NCBI GenBank assembly: GCA_020161845.1
Contig: JAIUNK010000006.1
Coordinates: 102,146-166,145, forward strand
DNA length: 64,000 bases
DNA from: Actinomycetota bacterium
GTDB lineage: Bacteria > Actinomycetota > Actinomycetes > Actinomycetales > Dermatophilaceae
Reading direction: 5' to 3'
Below are positions 14,949 to 24,831 of the stretch, piece after piece. Below the pieces are notes generated by a model. The model was not told the origin of the DNA and did no database searches. It saw only the letters and a program-made list of their open reading frames with translations. Within the stretch, counting starts at the first letter, position 1, and every line of letters begins with the position of its first letter. Position numbers and translations under genes: made by a program.

Positions 14949-16970
14949 ATGGCCCGTCGCATCCTCGTCGTCCCGGTCAATCACGGCGCCGGTGTCACCG
15001 TCGCCTGTCTCGGCCTGGTGCACGCCCTCGGATCGCGGCATGTGGCGGTGGCCTTCTGCAAGCCGTTCGCGCAGGACCGCGGGTTCGCGCAGGACCAGTC
15101 GACCGAGCTGATCCGGATGGCGACGTCGCTGCGTCCGCCGCAGCCGATCTCCGTCGAGGAGCTGGACCGGCGGCTGGCCGGGGGTCGCCTGATGGGGGCC
15201 ATGTCGCGGATCGTCGAGCGCACCGCGGAGATCGACGCCGAGAACCGCATCCTGGTCCTGGAGGGCCTCGCGGCGACCCCGGAGCAGCCCTACGCCGACC
15301 GCCTCAACATCGAAACCGCTCAGTCCCTGGATGCCGAGGTGCTGCTCGTCGGGGCCGTCGGCTCGCTGGAGCCCGAGCGGTTCGCCGACCTGGTCGCCAC
15401 CGCAGAACAGATGTACCGGTCCCGGGGGCAGTCCCGGGTGCTCGGGGTGGTCGCCAACCGGGTGCCGGAAGGCGCGGATTCTCAGGCGTACGTCGACGCG
15501 GTGGCCCGCCATCACCTCAGGTGTGTCGGTGTCGTCGGGGACCACCCCGACTTCGTCCAGCCGCGGGTCTCCGATGTGGTGCGCAACCTCGGCATCCAGG
15601 TGCTCTCCGGCCACGACCTGGGCCGTCGGGTGGCCCGCACGGTCATCGCCGCCCAGGCCGTGCCGGGGTTCATCCCGTCGTTGGCCGAGGGTGCGCTCAT
15701 CGTGGCCCCCGGCGACCGGCACGACGTACTGCTCTCGGTGGCTCTCGCCGAGGCCGGCGGGACGCGACTGGCCGGGCTGCTGCTGACCGCGGGCATCGCC
15801 CCGCATCCGGACGTGCTCCGCCTGGTCGAGCCCGCACTGGCCAGCGGCCTGCCGCTGCTGCTCACCGACGAGAAGACCTTCCCCACCGCGCAGCAGATCG
15901 TGGGGATCGACCAGGACATCCCCGCCGACGACGAGGCGCGGGCGCGCCGGGTCATGGAGGTCGTTGCGGACGGGTACGACGAGGGCTTCCTCGCCGAACT
16001 GCCCACCGTGGAGACCTCGGCGCGGATCACCCCGGCGAAGTTCGAGTACCACCTGCGTGCCGAGATGAGCAAGGGGCGGGTGCGGCTCGCCCTGACCGAC
16101 GGCGACGACACCCGTGTCCTGCACGCGGTCTCTCACCTGCACCGTTTCGGTGCCCTGCAGTTCACGCTGCTCGGTGATCCCGCCGCGATCGAGGCCCAGC
16201 TCGCGCGGCTGCACCTGCAGCTCCCGCTCGGCAGTCAGATCGTCAATCCGGCCAAGGACACCCCCGAAACGGCCGCGATCCGGGAGGCCCTGGCTGCCGC
16301 GGGCACCTTCTTCGAGCCCGGGGATCCGCTGATCCGCGCCCTCGCGCTGCTGCACACGAACCACGTCGACGGTCTGGTCGGCGGGATCGGGGAGGACCGG
16401 GACCGGTTCCTCGCCGCGGTCCGGTCCGCGGTGCCGCTCGGCTCCGACGTACGCACGCTGTCCAGCTCCTCGGCGACCATGCTGCCCGACGAGGTCGTCT
16501 TCTTCGCGGACGCGCTGATCAACGCCCACCCGAACGCGGAGCAGCTGGCCTGCATCGCGGCCCAGACCGCGGCGACGGCCCGGCTCGCGGGGCTGGTGCC
16601 GCACGTCGCGTTCGTGGCGCCGAGCTCCTGGTCGCCGACGGCACACCACGACCGGCAGACGATCGCGGCGGCCCGGCAGATGCTCGCGGAGCGCCGTCCG
16701 GATCTGCGCACCGAGGGCCCCGAGGCCTTCCAGGCCGCGGCTCGCCGGCACCGCACCCCCGAGGGCGACGCGACGGTGTTCGTCTTCCCCGACATCGCCT
16801 CGGCCGCCGCGACGGCGAAGGCGATCGGTCAGTCCGGCGGGGCTCAGGTGCACCCACCGGTGCTGCAGGGTCTGGCGAAGCCCGTGAACATGCTGCCGAT
16901 GGACGCCACCGTCGAGGGCGTCATGGACCTCATCGTCGCCACCGCGGTCAAGGCCGCCGAGCTGGGCTGA
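14949..16970 (+). CDS. Phosphate acetyltransferase-like protein with altered active-site motifs
   Basis: A 673-residue protein with the architecture of long Pta enzymes: an N-terminal BioD/AAA_26-like domain (RRILVVPVNHGAGVTVACLG), a DRTGG-like middle domain and a C-terminal PTA domain (about residues 365-670, ending PPVLQGLAKPVNMLP). Key PTA motifs are changed: the usual VDGLVSGAVHTTA reads VDGLVGGIGEDRDRF, and the SYSTG-type catalytic loop reads FVAPSSWSPTAHHD. The fold is clear but acetyl-CoA/phosphate activity is doubtful. No ackA is adjacent. The ribosome site AAGGGAG precedes the ATG. Confidence 0.8.
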   Translation: MARRILVVPVNHGAGVTVACLGLVHALGSRHVAVAFCKPFAQDRGFAQDQSTELIRMATSLRPPQPISVEELDRRLAGGRLMGAMSRIVERTAEIDAENRILVLEGLAATPEQPYADRLNIETAQSLDAEVLLVGAVGSLEPERFADLVATAEQMYRSRGQSRVLGVVANRVPEGADSQAYVDAVARHHLRCVGVVGDHPDFVQPRVSDVVRNLGIQVLSGHDLGRRVARTVIAAQAVPGFIPSLAEGALIVAPGDRHDVLLSVALAEAGGTRLAGLLLTAGIAPHPDVLRLVEPALASGLPLLLTDEKTFPTAQQIVGIDQDIPADDEARARRVMEVVADGYDEGFLAELPTVETSARITPAKFEYHLRAEMSKGRVRLALTDGDDTRVLHAVSHLHRFGALQFTLLGDPAAIEAQLARLHLQLPLGSQIVNPAKDTPETAAIREALAAAGTFFEPGDPLIRALALLHTNHVDGLVGGIGEDRDRFLAAVRSAVPLGSDVRTLSSSSATMLPDEVVFFADALINAHPNAEQLACIAAQTAATARLAGLVPHVAFVAPSSWSPTAHHDRQTIAAARQMLAERRPDLRTEGPEAFQAAARRHRTPEGDATVFVFPDIASAAATAKAIGQSGGAQVHPPVLQGLAKPVNMLPMDATVEGVMDLIVATAVKAAELG

Positions 16971-16977
16971 GCCGGTC

Positions 16978-16983
16978 TACCGT
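16978..16983 (+). promoter_or_regulatory. -10 box of menC (leaderless)
   Basis: TACCGT, six bases, then GTG at 16990. Confidence 0.55.
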
Positions 16984-16989
16984 GGGCGG

Positions 16990-17988
16990 GTGTCCGACGT
17001 CCCGCCCCTGAGCGAGCTGCTGGCCGGCGCGCGGGTGGTCAGCATCCCGCTGCGGGTCCGGTTCCGCGGGGTCGCCCATCGCGAGGCGCTGCTGGTGTCC
17101 GGCCCGGCGGGCTGGGGGGAGTTCGCGCCGTTCGTGGAGTACGGCGACGCCGAGGCCGCCCGCTGGCTGGCCGCCGCGATCGAGGCGGCGTGGTCGGGAT
17201 TCCCGCCGGCGCGGCGCACGTCCGTGCCCGTCAACGCCACCGTCCCCGCCGTGGCCGCTGCCGAGGTGGCGGGGGTGTTGGCCCGCTATGACGGCTGCTC
17301 CACCGTGAAGGTCAAGGTCGCCGAGGCCGGCCAGTCGCTCGCCGCGGACGTCGCCCGGGTGGCCCGGGTGCGGGAACTGCTGGGCCCGCGGGCCCGCGTG
17401 CGGGTGGACGCCAACGGGGCCTGGTCGCTGACTCAGGCCCGGACCGCGGTGCGCGCCCTCGCGGCGTACGACCTGGACTACGTCGAACAACCCTGCCGCA
17501 CCGTCGAGGAGCTGGCTCAGCTGCGGGAGGCCCTGGCCCGGGACGGACTGCCCGTGCCGATCGCGGCCGACGAGTCGATCCGCAAGGCGGCCGATCCGCT
17601 GCGGGTGCGGGAGCTGGGCGCCGCGGACGTGATCGTGATCAAGGTCGCCCCCCTCGGTGGGGTGCGGGCGGCGCTGCGCATCGTCGCGGACTGTGGGCTG
17701 CCCGCGGTGGTCTCCAGCGCGTTGGACACCTCGGTCGGGATCGCCGCCGGGGTGGCCATGGCCGCGGCCCTGCCCGACCTGGAGCACGCCTGCGGGCTCG
17801 GCACGGTGGAACTGCTCGGCGGTGACGTCGTCGCCGAGCCGATGGTGCCGGTCGCGGGACAGATCGCGGTACGTCGTGCGCCGCCGCAGGCCGAGCTCCT
17901 GGAGCGCTGGGCGGCCGAGCCGGAGCGGGAGTCCTGGTGGCGGGCCCGACTGACCCGCTGCCACGCCCTCCTGACCCGGACCGGCTAA
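16990..17988 (+). CDS. menC: o-succinylbenzoate synthase MenC
   Basis: A 332-residue enolase-superfamily enzyme that dehydrates SHCHC to o-succinylbenzoate. The KxK catalytic lysine motif is in CSTVKVKVAEAG (about residue 106), the metal ligands in VRVDANGAW, VEQP and ADESI, and the second Lys in DVIVIKVAPLGGVRAAL. This matches the actinobacterial MenC branch. It converges with cobS, overlapping by 4 nt. Confidence 0.94.
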   Translation: MSDVPPLSELLAGARVVSIPLRVRFRGVAHREALLVSGPAGWGEFAPFVEYGDAEAARWLAAAIEAAWSGFPPARRTSVPVNATVPAVAAAEVAGVLARYDGCSTVKVKVAEAGQSLAADVARVARVRELLGPRARVRVDANGAWSLTQARTAVRALAAYDLDYVEQPCRTVEELAQLREALARDGLPVPIAADESIRKAADPLRVRELGAADVIVIKVAPLGGVRAALRIVADCGLPAVVSSALDTSVGIAAGVAMAAALPDLEHACGLGTVELLGGDVVAEPMVPVAGQIAVRRAPPQAELLERWAAEPERESWWRARLTRCHALLTRTG

Positions 17989-18794
17989 AACGTGGCGACT
18001 AGGAGCAGCACGCAGGCCGCCGTCTCCACGAGCGCGCCGAGCACGTCCCCGGTGATGCCGCCGAGCCGCGGCACGACGTACGCCAGCGCCCCCTCCACCG
18101 CCGCCGCCGCGGCCACCACCCCGACCACCGCCACCCCGACCGGTTGGCCGGTCACCGCGGCCGCCCCCGCGACCGCGGCCAGCGTGAGGGCCCAGCATCC
18201 TGCCCAGCGCAGCCAGGACACCGAGCCCGCGACCGCCTCGCCGAGCCCCTCGGGGCGAGCGGCGGGCACCCCGGCCCGCGTGCCGGTGGCCAGAGCGGCC
18301 CGGGACGCGGCGAGCAGCACCATCGCGTAGGCCCAGCCGCCGGGACGGGTCAACACCGTGGCCAGGCAGGCGGCCTGCAGCCCGAGGACCACCACGAGCG
18401 CGGCGGCCCCCATCGGCCCGACGTCGCCGCGCCGCATCACCTCCAGCGCCCGGTCCCGGTCCCACGAGGCGCCCAGCCCGTCCACCGTGTCGGCGAGCCC
18501 GTCGGCGTGGATCGCCCGGGTGCCCGCCAGCATCAGCCCGACGGCCACCAGGCCCGCGGCCGGCGCCGGCGCCCCGGCGTGCGCGAGCAGCGCCGCCAGC
18601 CCGGCGGCCGCCAGCGTCACCGGCAACAGGACCACCGGCCCGAGCACCATGGCCAGCCCGGCCACGCGCCGGTTGACGGCCGTGGGTACCGGGGTCGGCA
18701 GGATCGTCAGCGTGCCCGCGGCCAGCGCGAACGCGTCGCGGGGCAGGATCCCCGCCCCGCTGCCCGGGCGGCTCTTGGCGGGCTTGGCGGGCAT
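17985..18794 (-). CDS. cobS: Adenosylcobinamide-GDP ribazoletransferase CobS
   Basis: A 269-residue polytopic membrane protein that joins adenosylcobinamide-GDP and alpha-ribazole in the last stage of cobalamin nucleotide-loop assembly. Conserved features are LTILPTPVP at the N-terminus, the Asp-rich loop HADGLADTVDGLGASWDRDR and MRRGDVGPMGAAALV, and a late LGGITGDVLGA block. The start is the ATG at 18794, two bases after the cobT stop, within one operon. CobU is not in the window. Confidence 0.94.
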   Translation of the reverse strand: MPAKPAKSRPGSGAGILPRDAFALAAGTLTILPTPVPTAVNRRVAGLAMVLGPVVLLPVTLAAAGLAALLAHAGAPAPAAGLVAVGLMLAGTRAIHADGLADTVDGLGASWDRDRALEVMRRGDVGPMGAAALVVVLGLQAACLATVLTRPGGWAYAMVLLAASRAALATGTRAGVPAARPEGLGEAVAGSVSWLRWAGCWALTLAAVAGAAAVTGQPVGVAVVGVVAAAAAVEGALAYVVPRLGGITGDVLGALVETAACVLLLVATF

Positions 18795-18796
18795 GA

Positions 18797-19870
18797 CTAG
18801 GCGCGCGCCGGCTGGGGCTGGGCCACCAGGTCGGCCAACGCCGCCAGGTCCCGTTGCACCGCGACCGCGGTCCGCACGATCGGCACCGCCGTCACCGCCC
18901 CGGTGCCCTCCCCGAGCCGCATCCCCAGGGCCAGGATCGGCTCCAGGCCGAGCCGCTCCAGCGCGATCGCGCAGGCCGGTTCCGGCGACAGATGCCCGGC
19001 CCGCAGCCACGCAGCCGTGCCGGGCTGCAGCGCCTCCGCCAGCGTCGCCTCGGCGGCGGCGATGACGCCGTCGACGATGAGCGGTACGCCGCGCCGGGCG
19101 GCACCCATCACGAATCCGACCGCCGCGGCCAGGTCCGCGGAGCCCAGAGCCGCCAACCGGGTCATCGGGTCGGCGGCGCGGTCCCCGACCCGGGTCAGCG
19201 CCGTCGCGATCAGCTCGGTCTTGGCGGCCAACCCGGCGTCGTCCAGGCCGGTGCCGCGGCCGGTCACGGTCGCCGCGGGCAGCCCGTAGCTCGCCGCGAT
19301 CAGCGCCGCCGCCGGCGTCGTGTTGCCGATGCCGACGTCGCCGACGATCAGCAGCTGGGCGCCGTCGGCGATCTCCTGCGCCGCGACCGCGTCGCCGAGG
19401 GCCACCGCCGCCTGGGCCTCGGCAAGGGTGATCGCATCGCGCAGGTGCAGCGGCTCGCTGGAGCGCCGGATCTTGTGGGCCCCGATCGGGGCGCCGGAGG
19501 CGTCGCTGCCGGGGATGTCGTCGCGACAGGCCACATCGACCGCCCGGACCCGCACCCCGTGGGCGCCCGCGATGGCATTGATCCCGGCCCGGCCCGCGGC
19601 GACGGCGGCGACGATCGCGGTGGTGACCGCGGCCGGGTACGCCGACACGCCGTGCTCGCTCACCCCGTGGTCGCCCGCGAAGACCACCACCCGGACGTCG
19701 TCGAGCGGTTCCGGCGGACACACGCCCTGGCACGCGGCGATCCAGCAGCCGAGCTCCTCCAGGCGACCGAGCGCGCCCAGCGGCTTGGCCTGGGCGTCGC
19801 TGCGGCTGCGGGCCTCGGCATAGACGAGGGCGTCGGGTGGCGTGATCGGGGCGGGGGGTGCGGTGCTCAC
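18797..19870 (-). CDS. cobT: Nicotinate-nucleotide--dimethylbenzimidazole phosphoribosyltransferase CobT
   Basis: A 357-residue enzyme that makes alpha-ribazole phosphate from nicotinate mononucleotide and dimethylbenzimidazole. Signature blocks are FAGDHGVSEHGVSAYP, VGDVGIGNTTPAAALIAA, VTGRGTGLDD and the C-terminal GMRLGEGTGAVTAVP, which carries the catalytic Glu. The GTG start overlaps the upstream stop (GTGA); a longer open frame upstream would run into the next gene and is not needed for family length. Confidence 0.95.
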   Translation of the reverse strand: MSTAPPAPITPPDALVYAEARSRSDAQAKPLGALGRLEELGCWIAACQGVCPPEPLDDVRVVVFAGDHGVSEHGVSAYPAAVTTAIVAAVAAGRAGINAIAGAHGVRVRAVDVACRDDIPGSDASGAPIGAHKIRRSSEPLHLRDAITLAEAQAAVALGDAVAAQEIADGAQLLIVGDVGIGNTTPAAALIAASYGLPAATVTGRGTGLDDAGLAAKTELIATALTRVGDRAADPMTRLAALGSADLAAAVGFVMGAARRGVPLIVDGVIAAAEATLAEALQPGTAAWLRAGHLSPEPACAIALERLGLEPILALGMRLGEGTGAVTAVPIVRTAVAVQRDLAALADLVAQPQPARA

Positions 19871-21189
19871 GGGGCCTCCAGGTCGTCGGTAGCGGGGCTG
19901 GCGGGACTGCAGCTGGGGCTCTCCGGTACGTCGGCGTCGGGTTCCACGGCGATGAACGCCGGGCGCTCGCCGACCCTGGTCAGCACACAGATCAGTTCGG
20001 CGCCGGCACCGGAGAGGCGAAGGTCGCGGCGCAGCTGGTCGGGGTCGATGCGGACGCCGCGCTTCTTGATCACCAGGCGCCCCACCCCGCGGGCGCGCAG
20101 CCAGGCCCGCACCGGCTTGACCTGCAGCGGCATGGCCGCCAGCACGCGATAGCGGCGGGCGTAGGGCAGGGTCGGGGCGCGGCCGGCCACGACGTACCCC
20201 ACGCCGTGCCCCAGTTCCGCACCGTCCGTCGCGGCGGTCAGGGCACCGACCAGGCCGGCGGCGAGCAACGCTCGGTCGGGGTCGAAGAGCGCCTCGCCGG
20301 GCTGGGGCAGACGGCTCGCGACGGGGCCCAGGCCGCCGGCCGCAGGGTCGGTGTCCGCCTCGGTGACCAGGTGCGCCGCGGCGCCGCGGTCGGCCGTGGC
20401 GGGCCGCAGGATCAGGGCGCTGCGGCCGGGCCGGGCCACCAGCGGTCCCCACCAGAGCGCGCATTCGAGCACCTCACCGGCGTACGACGTCCACTGCGCC
20501 TCGCAGCCGGCCGGGATGGCGGCGTGCGGCAGCGCGGGGGACAGCTTGGCGCCGGTCGCGGGCACCCGGGCGGCGGCGGCGAGGACGACGTCGAAGCTGG
20601 GGCTGAGGTCGGCGAGGCGGAAGGTCCGCCGGGTGCGGCCGCGGTCGTCGGTGACGCCGGGGCGCCGGCGGGCCGGATCGAACCAGATCCCGTCGTCGGT
20701 GGGGATGTCGGCGAGCACGTCCGCCGCCGCGGCGGTCAGGGCTCGGGCGGTGTCGAAGTGCCGCAGGTTGATGGCGGCCATGGCCGCGGTGACGGGGTCC
20801 CGCTCGACGGCGGTGACGCCCAGCCCGAGGGCCGCGGCCGCCATGGCGTCGGCGCCCAGGCCGCAGCCGAGGTCCCAGACGTGGGTGATGCCGGCGCTGC
20901 GGTAGCGCTCGGCGTGCCGGGCCGCGACCTCCAGCCGGGTGGCCTGCTCGAGGCCGTCGGCGGTGAACAACATGCCGTCGGCGAAGTCGCCCAGCTTGGC
21001 GCGGGCGCGGGCGCGCAGCCGCGACTGGGTGAGGGCGGCGGCGACGAGGTCGGGCTCGTAGCCGGCCTCCCGCAGGGACGCGCCGAGGGCGAGCGAGTGC
21101 TCCTGGGAGTACGTCGGGAGCGAGTTCAGCAGGGCCCACCCGCGGGGTGAGGTCAGCTGCTCCACCACCCCGATGTCCACGGGCCCCAT
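19867..21189 (-). CDS. Class I SAM methyltransferase with THUMP-like C-terminal domain
   Basis: A 440-residue protein. A SAM-binding motif THVWDLGCGLGADAMAAAALG lies near residue 105, followed by VTAVERDP and the DPAR block GIWFDPARRRP near residue 170, which resembles N-methyltransferase motif IV. The C-terminal part (RRYRVLAAMPLQVKPVRAWLR, then GRLVIKKRGVRIDPDQLRR) matches the THUMP-like domain of actinobacterial proteins. An RNA base-methyltransferase role is likely but the substrate is unknown. It starts from ATG 21189 or GTG 21180, beside the groES regulatory region and divergent from it. Confidence 0.82.
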   Translation of the reverse strand: MGPVDIGVVEQLTSPRGWALLNSLPTYSQEHSLALGASLREAGYEPDLVAAALTQSRLRARARAKLGDFADGMLFTADGLEQATRLEVAARHAERYRSAGITHVWDLGCGLGADAMAAAALGLGVTAVERDPVTAAMAAINLRHFDTARALTAAAADVLADIPTDDGIWFDPARRRPGVTDDRGRTRRTFRLADLSPSFDVVLAAAARVPATGAKLSPALPHAAIPAGCEAQWTSYAGEVLECALWWGPLVARPGRSALILRPATADRGAAAHLVTEADTDPAAGGLGPVASRLPQPGEALFDPDRALLAAGLVGALTAATDGAELGHGVGYVVAGRAPTLPYARRYRVLAAMPLQVKPVRAWLRARGVGRLVIKKRGVRIDPDQLRRDLRLSGAGAELICVLTRVGERPAFIAVEPDADVPESPSCSPASPATDDLEAP

Positions 21190-21207
21190 CCTGCCGCACA
21201 CGGCAGG

Positions 21208-21234
21208 TTGGCACTCAAGTTGACCGAGTGCTAA
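21208..21234 (+). promoter_or_regulatory. CIRCE element 1 (HrcA operator)
   Basis: TTGGCACTC, nine bases, GAGTGCTAA: one mismatch to the CIRCE consensus TTAGCACTC-N9-GAGTGCTAA. It overlaps the -35 box of the groES promoter. Confidence 0.92.
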
Positions 21235-21248
21235 TGGCCGACTTAGAT
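21220..21248 (+). promoter_or_regulatory. Housekeeping promoter of groES-groEL
   Basis: TTGACC (21220-21225), a 17-base spacer, then TTAGAT (21243-21248): a near-consensus vegetative promoter. It is sandwiched between two CIRCE operators, so HrcA binding should block it. Confidence 0.8.
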
Positions 21249-21253
21249 TCGAC

Positions 21254-21280
21254 TTAGCACTCCCGGCAAGCAAGTGCTAA
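21254..21280 (+). promoter_or_regulatory. CIRCE element 2 (HrcA operator)
   Basis: TTAGCACTC, nine bases, AAGTGCTAA: one mismatch in the right arm. It lies just downstream of the -10 box, in the 5' leader. Confidence 0.92.
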
Positions 21281-21419
21281 TGCGCGAGCCGGTGGGTGGC
21301 CAGACCGCTCCCGACGTACGCACGGTGACCCCCGCGACGGCGCCGTACGCACGGTGGGCGCGACTCCCAGTCCGTCTGCGCCCTGTCCAGGGCGCGAATT
21401 CAAGCGAAAGGTTCCGACC

Positions 21420-21716
21420 GTGTCGGTTTCCATTAAGCCGCTCGAGGACCGCATCGTCGTCAAGTCCAGCGAGGCCGAGCAGACCACCGCGTCCGGCCTC
21501 GTCATCCCGGACACCGCCAAGGAGAAGCCGCAGGAGGGCGAGGTCCTCGCTGTCGGCCCGGGTCGCATCGACGACAACGGCAACCGCGTTCCGCTCGACG
21601 TCAAGGTCGGCGACAAGGTGATCTACAGCAAGTACGGCGGGACCGAGGTGAAGTACTCCGGCGAGGAATACCTCATCCTGAGCGCCCGCGACGTGCTCGC
21701 TGTGATCGAGCGCTGA
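21420..21716 (+). CDS. groES: Co-chaperonin GroES
   Basis: A 98-residue Hsp10. [20 protein letters not shown] opens the protein, and the GroEL-binding mobile loop ([16 protein letters not shown]), the [20 protein letters not shown] block and a C-terminal [13 protein letters not shown] follow. It caps the GroEL ring during folding. The start is GTG 21420, with a GAAAGG ribosome site nine bases upstream; the open frame extends further 5' through the operators but that stretch is not conserved. It is transcribed with groEL from the CIRCE-flanked promoter. Confidence 0.97.
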   Translation: MSVSIKPLEDRIVVKSSEAEQTTASGLVIPDTAKEKPQEGEVLAVGPGRIDDNGNRVPLDVKVGDKVIYSKYGGTEVKYSGEEYLILSARDVLAVIER

Positions 21717-21756
21717 GAAGTTCGCAGTGACCCCGCTCGCGCTGACTGCGTGAGCC

Positions 21757-21803
21757 ACGACGCGCCCCGGCCGCGCCCGCAACGGTGCGCCCGGGGCGTC
21801 GTC
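21757..21803 (+). other. Imperfect GC hairpin between groES and groEL
   Basis: ACGACGCGCCCCGG pairs with CCCGGGGCGTCGT apart from a small bulge. It may act as a processing site or partial attenuator that changes the groES:groEL ratio; it lacks a T-tract. Confidence 0.4.
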
Positions 21804-21822
21804 CGTACCGACCCGAATCTGA

Positions 21823-23460
<1,638 letters not shown>

Positions 23461-23470
23461 TCGAACGCCG

Positions 23471-23516
23471 AGGGCGAAGGGCCCGGTTCCGTCCACGGAA
23501 CCGGGCCCTTCGCCCT
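23471..23516 (+). terminator. Strong terminator after groEL
   Basis: A perfect 21-bp stem (AGGGCGAAGGGCCCGGTTCCG and its complement) around the four-base loop TCCA, starting ten bases after the groEL stop. It may also stop whiB transcription coming from the other side. Confidence 0.92.
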
Positions 23517-23562
23517 GGGTCTAGAGCCCGCCGGCACCTGGGTCTAGAGCCCGCCGGCACCT
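23517..23562. repeat. 23-bp tandem repeat, two copies
   Basis: GGGTCTAGAGCCCGCCGGCACCT-type unit (first 20 bases: GGGTCTAGAGCCCGCCGGCA) occurs at 23517-23539 and 23540-23562, followed by a partial third (GGGTC). It lies between the groEL terminator and the whiB stop. Confidence 0.85.
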
Positions 23563-23565
23563 GGG

Positions 23566-23862
23566 TCAGGAGGCTGCCGGCACTCGACGCTGGCCGAGGT
23601 AGATGGCCTCGCGCTCGTCCTCGGTGAGGGCGCCCCACACGCCGTACGGTTCGCGCACGGTCAGTGCATGCTCGCGGCACCGCACCAGGACCGGGCAGGC
23701 CCGACAGATGGCCTTGGCGGATTCGTCGCGACGGCGACGGGCGGCGCCGCGTTCGCCCTCGGGGTGGAAGAACACGTCAGGACTCGACGTGCGGCAGGTT
23801 CCTTCGAACTGCCACTCCCACTGGTCGGCTCGGGGGCCGGGGAGCCTGGAGATCTCGGCCAC
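23566..23862 (-). CDS. whiB3: WhiB-family iron-sulfur regulator, WhiB3/WhiD type
   Basis: A 98-residue WhiB protein. The four cluster cysteines are in EGTCRTSS and ICRACPVLVRC, followed by HALTVREPYGVWGALTEDER, where GVWGA stands for the usual GVWGG turn. LPGPRADQWEWQ and VFFHPEGERGAARRRR are specific to the WhiB3/WhiD branch, as is the position beside groEL and sigD. WhiB proteins bind [4Fe-4S] and the principal sigma factor. The start is GTG 23862, chosen because a perfect AAGGAGG ribosome site lies seven bases upstream. Confidence 0.92.
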   Translation of the reverse strand: MAEISRLPGPRADQWEWQFEGTCRTSSPDVFFHPEGERGAARRRRDESAKAICRACPVLVRCREHALTVREPYGVWGALTEDEREAIYLGQRRVPAAS

Positions 23863-23877
23863 GAAAACGCCTCCTTC

Positions 23878-24168
23878 GGCGGATCCCCGACTGGTTGCCA
23901 CTTAGGTCGGGGTCCGGCATGGTCGATCAGGGAATGACGAGCGTGTCCCGATGTTTGGAACCGAATCTCGGACGAGCGCCCGAGTGGGGCACTCTGGTTG
24001 AGCGGATACCCGCCACCGCGCCGGGTCAAACGTGACTCGGGCAACAGGATGGCCGGGGGTGCGGGAAGGGGTGCGGGCCATGACTGCCGTCGGTGCGCCC
24101 CCTCAGCTGCGGTGCACGCGGTCGGCCGGGGGGCGACGACCTGGCCCGCGTCGGGGGTGTAGCTCGTC
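23878..24168. other. whiB3-sigD divergent intergenic region
   Basis: About 290 bases separate the divergent whiB3 and sigD starts. No additional open frame, clear -35/-10 pair or operator was recognised. TGTAGCT sits just before the sigD start, with tighter spacing (four bases) than the leaderless genes. Confidence 0.4.
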
Positions 24169-24831
24169 GTGAGCGACGACCACCCCGGGATCGACAGTGA
24201 TCTGCGCCACACTCAGTCAGCGGTAACGTCCAAGCCGACCGTCGCGATGGAGTCGACATCGGCACGGTCGGAGTTGACTGTGCTGGCCTTGCTGGCGCAG
24301 GAGGGCGACGCCGCGGCCCGGGAGCAGCTGCTCACCGTGGTCCACGACCGAGCCTACCGCTACTCGCGGGCGAGGCTGCAACGTTTTCCGCTCGCGGCCA
24401 ACGCCGCCGAGGATGCAGCTCAGGAGGTGTGTGTCGCCGTGCTGGTCGCGCTGCCCAAGTACGACGACCGCGGCCTCCCGTTCGAGGCCTTCGTCTATTC
24501 GATCTGCGCCCGCAAGGTCGCCGACGTCCAGCGGGTGGTGCTGCGCTCGGCGGTGCCCACCGACGAGCTGCCCGAACCGACGAATCACGTCCCGAGCCCC
24601 GAGGAGCAGGTGGTCGGCGCCGATGAGGCCGCTCGGGCCTGGCAGCTGCTCGGCCGGCTGCCCGAGCATCAGCGGGAACTGCTCACCCTGCGGATCGCGG
24701 TGGGCCTGTCCGCCGAGGAGACCGGCCGGTCGCTGGGCATGACGGCCGGTTCGGTGCGGGTCGCCCAGCATCGCGCCCTCGCCAAATTGCGCCAGCTCCT
24801 GGCCGCGCAGGGGGTGCGTGGTCGTGACTAA
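24169..24831 (+). CDS. sigD: ECF sigma factor, SigD type
   Basis: A 220-residue ECF sigma factor. Region 2 is visible as [20 protein letters not shown], then [25 protein letters not shown], and region 4 as [21 protein letters not shown] with [18 protein letters not shown]. The wording of region 2 and the gene order whiB3-sigD-anti-sigma-guaB match mycobacterial SigD. The start may be GTG 24169 or ATG 24247; family length allows either. It overlaps the anti-sigma gene by 14 nt, so the pair is made together. Confidence 0.9.
   Translation: MSDDHPGIDSDLRHTQSAVTSKPTVAMESTSARSELTVLALLAQEGDAAAREQLLTVVHDRAYRYSRARLQRFPLAANAAEDAAQEVCVAVLVALPKYDDRGLPFEAFVYSICARKVADVQRVVLRSAVPTDELPEPTNHVPSPEEQVVGADEAARAWQLLGRLPEHQRELLTLRIAVGLSAEETGRSLGMTAGSVRVAQHRALAKLRQLLAAQGVRGRD

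Noticed and set aside
13792-17000. Large frames antisense to menB and pta
   Set aside because: No ribosome site or domain; both true genes match their families over the full length.
21757-21803. Transcription terminator between groES and groEL
   Set aside because: The stem is imperfect and no T-tract follows; groEL must be co-transcribed because it has no promoter of its own. Kept only as a possible processing hairpin.
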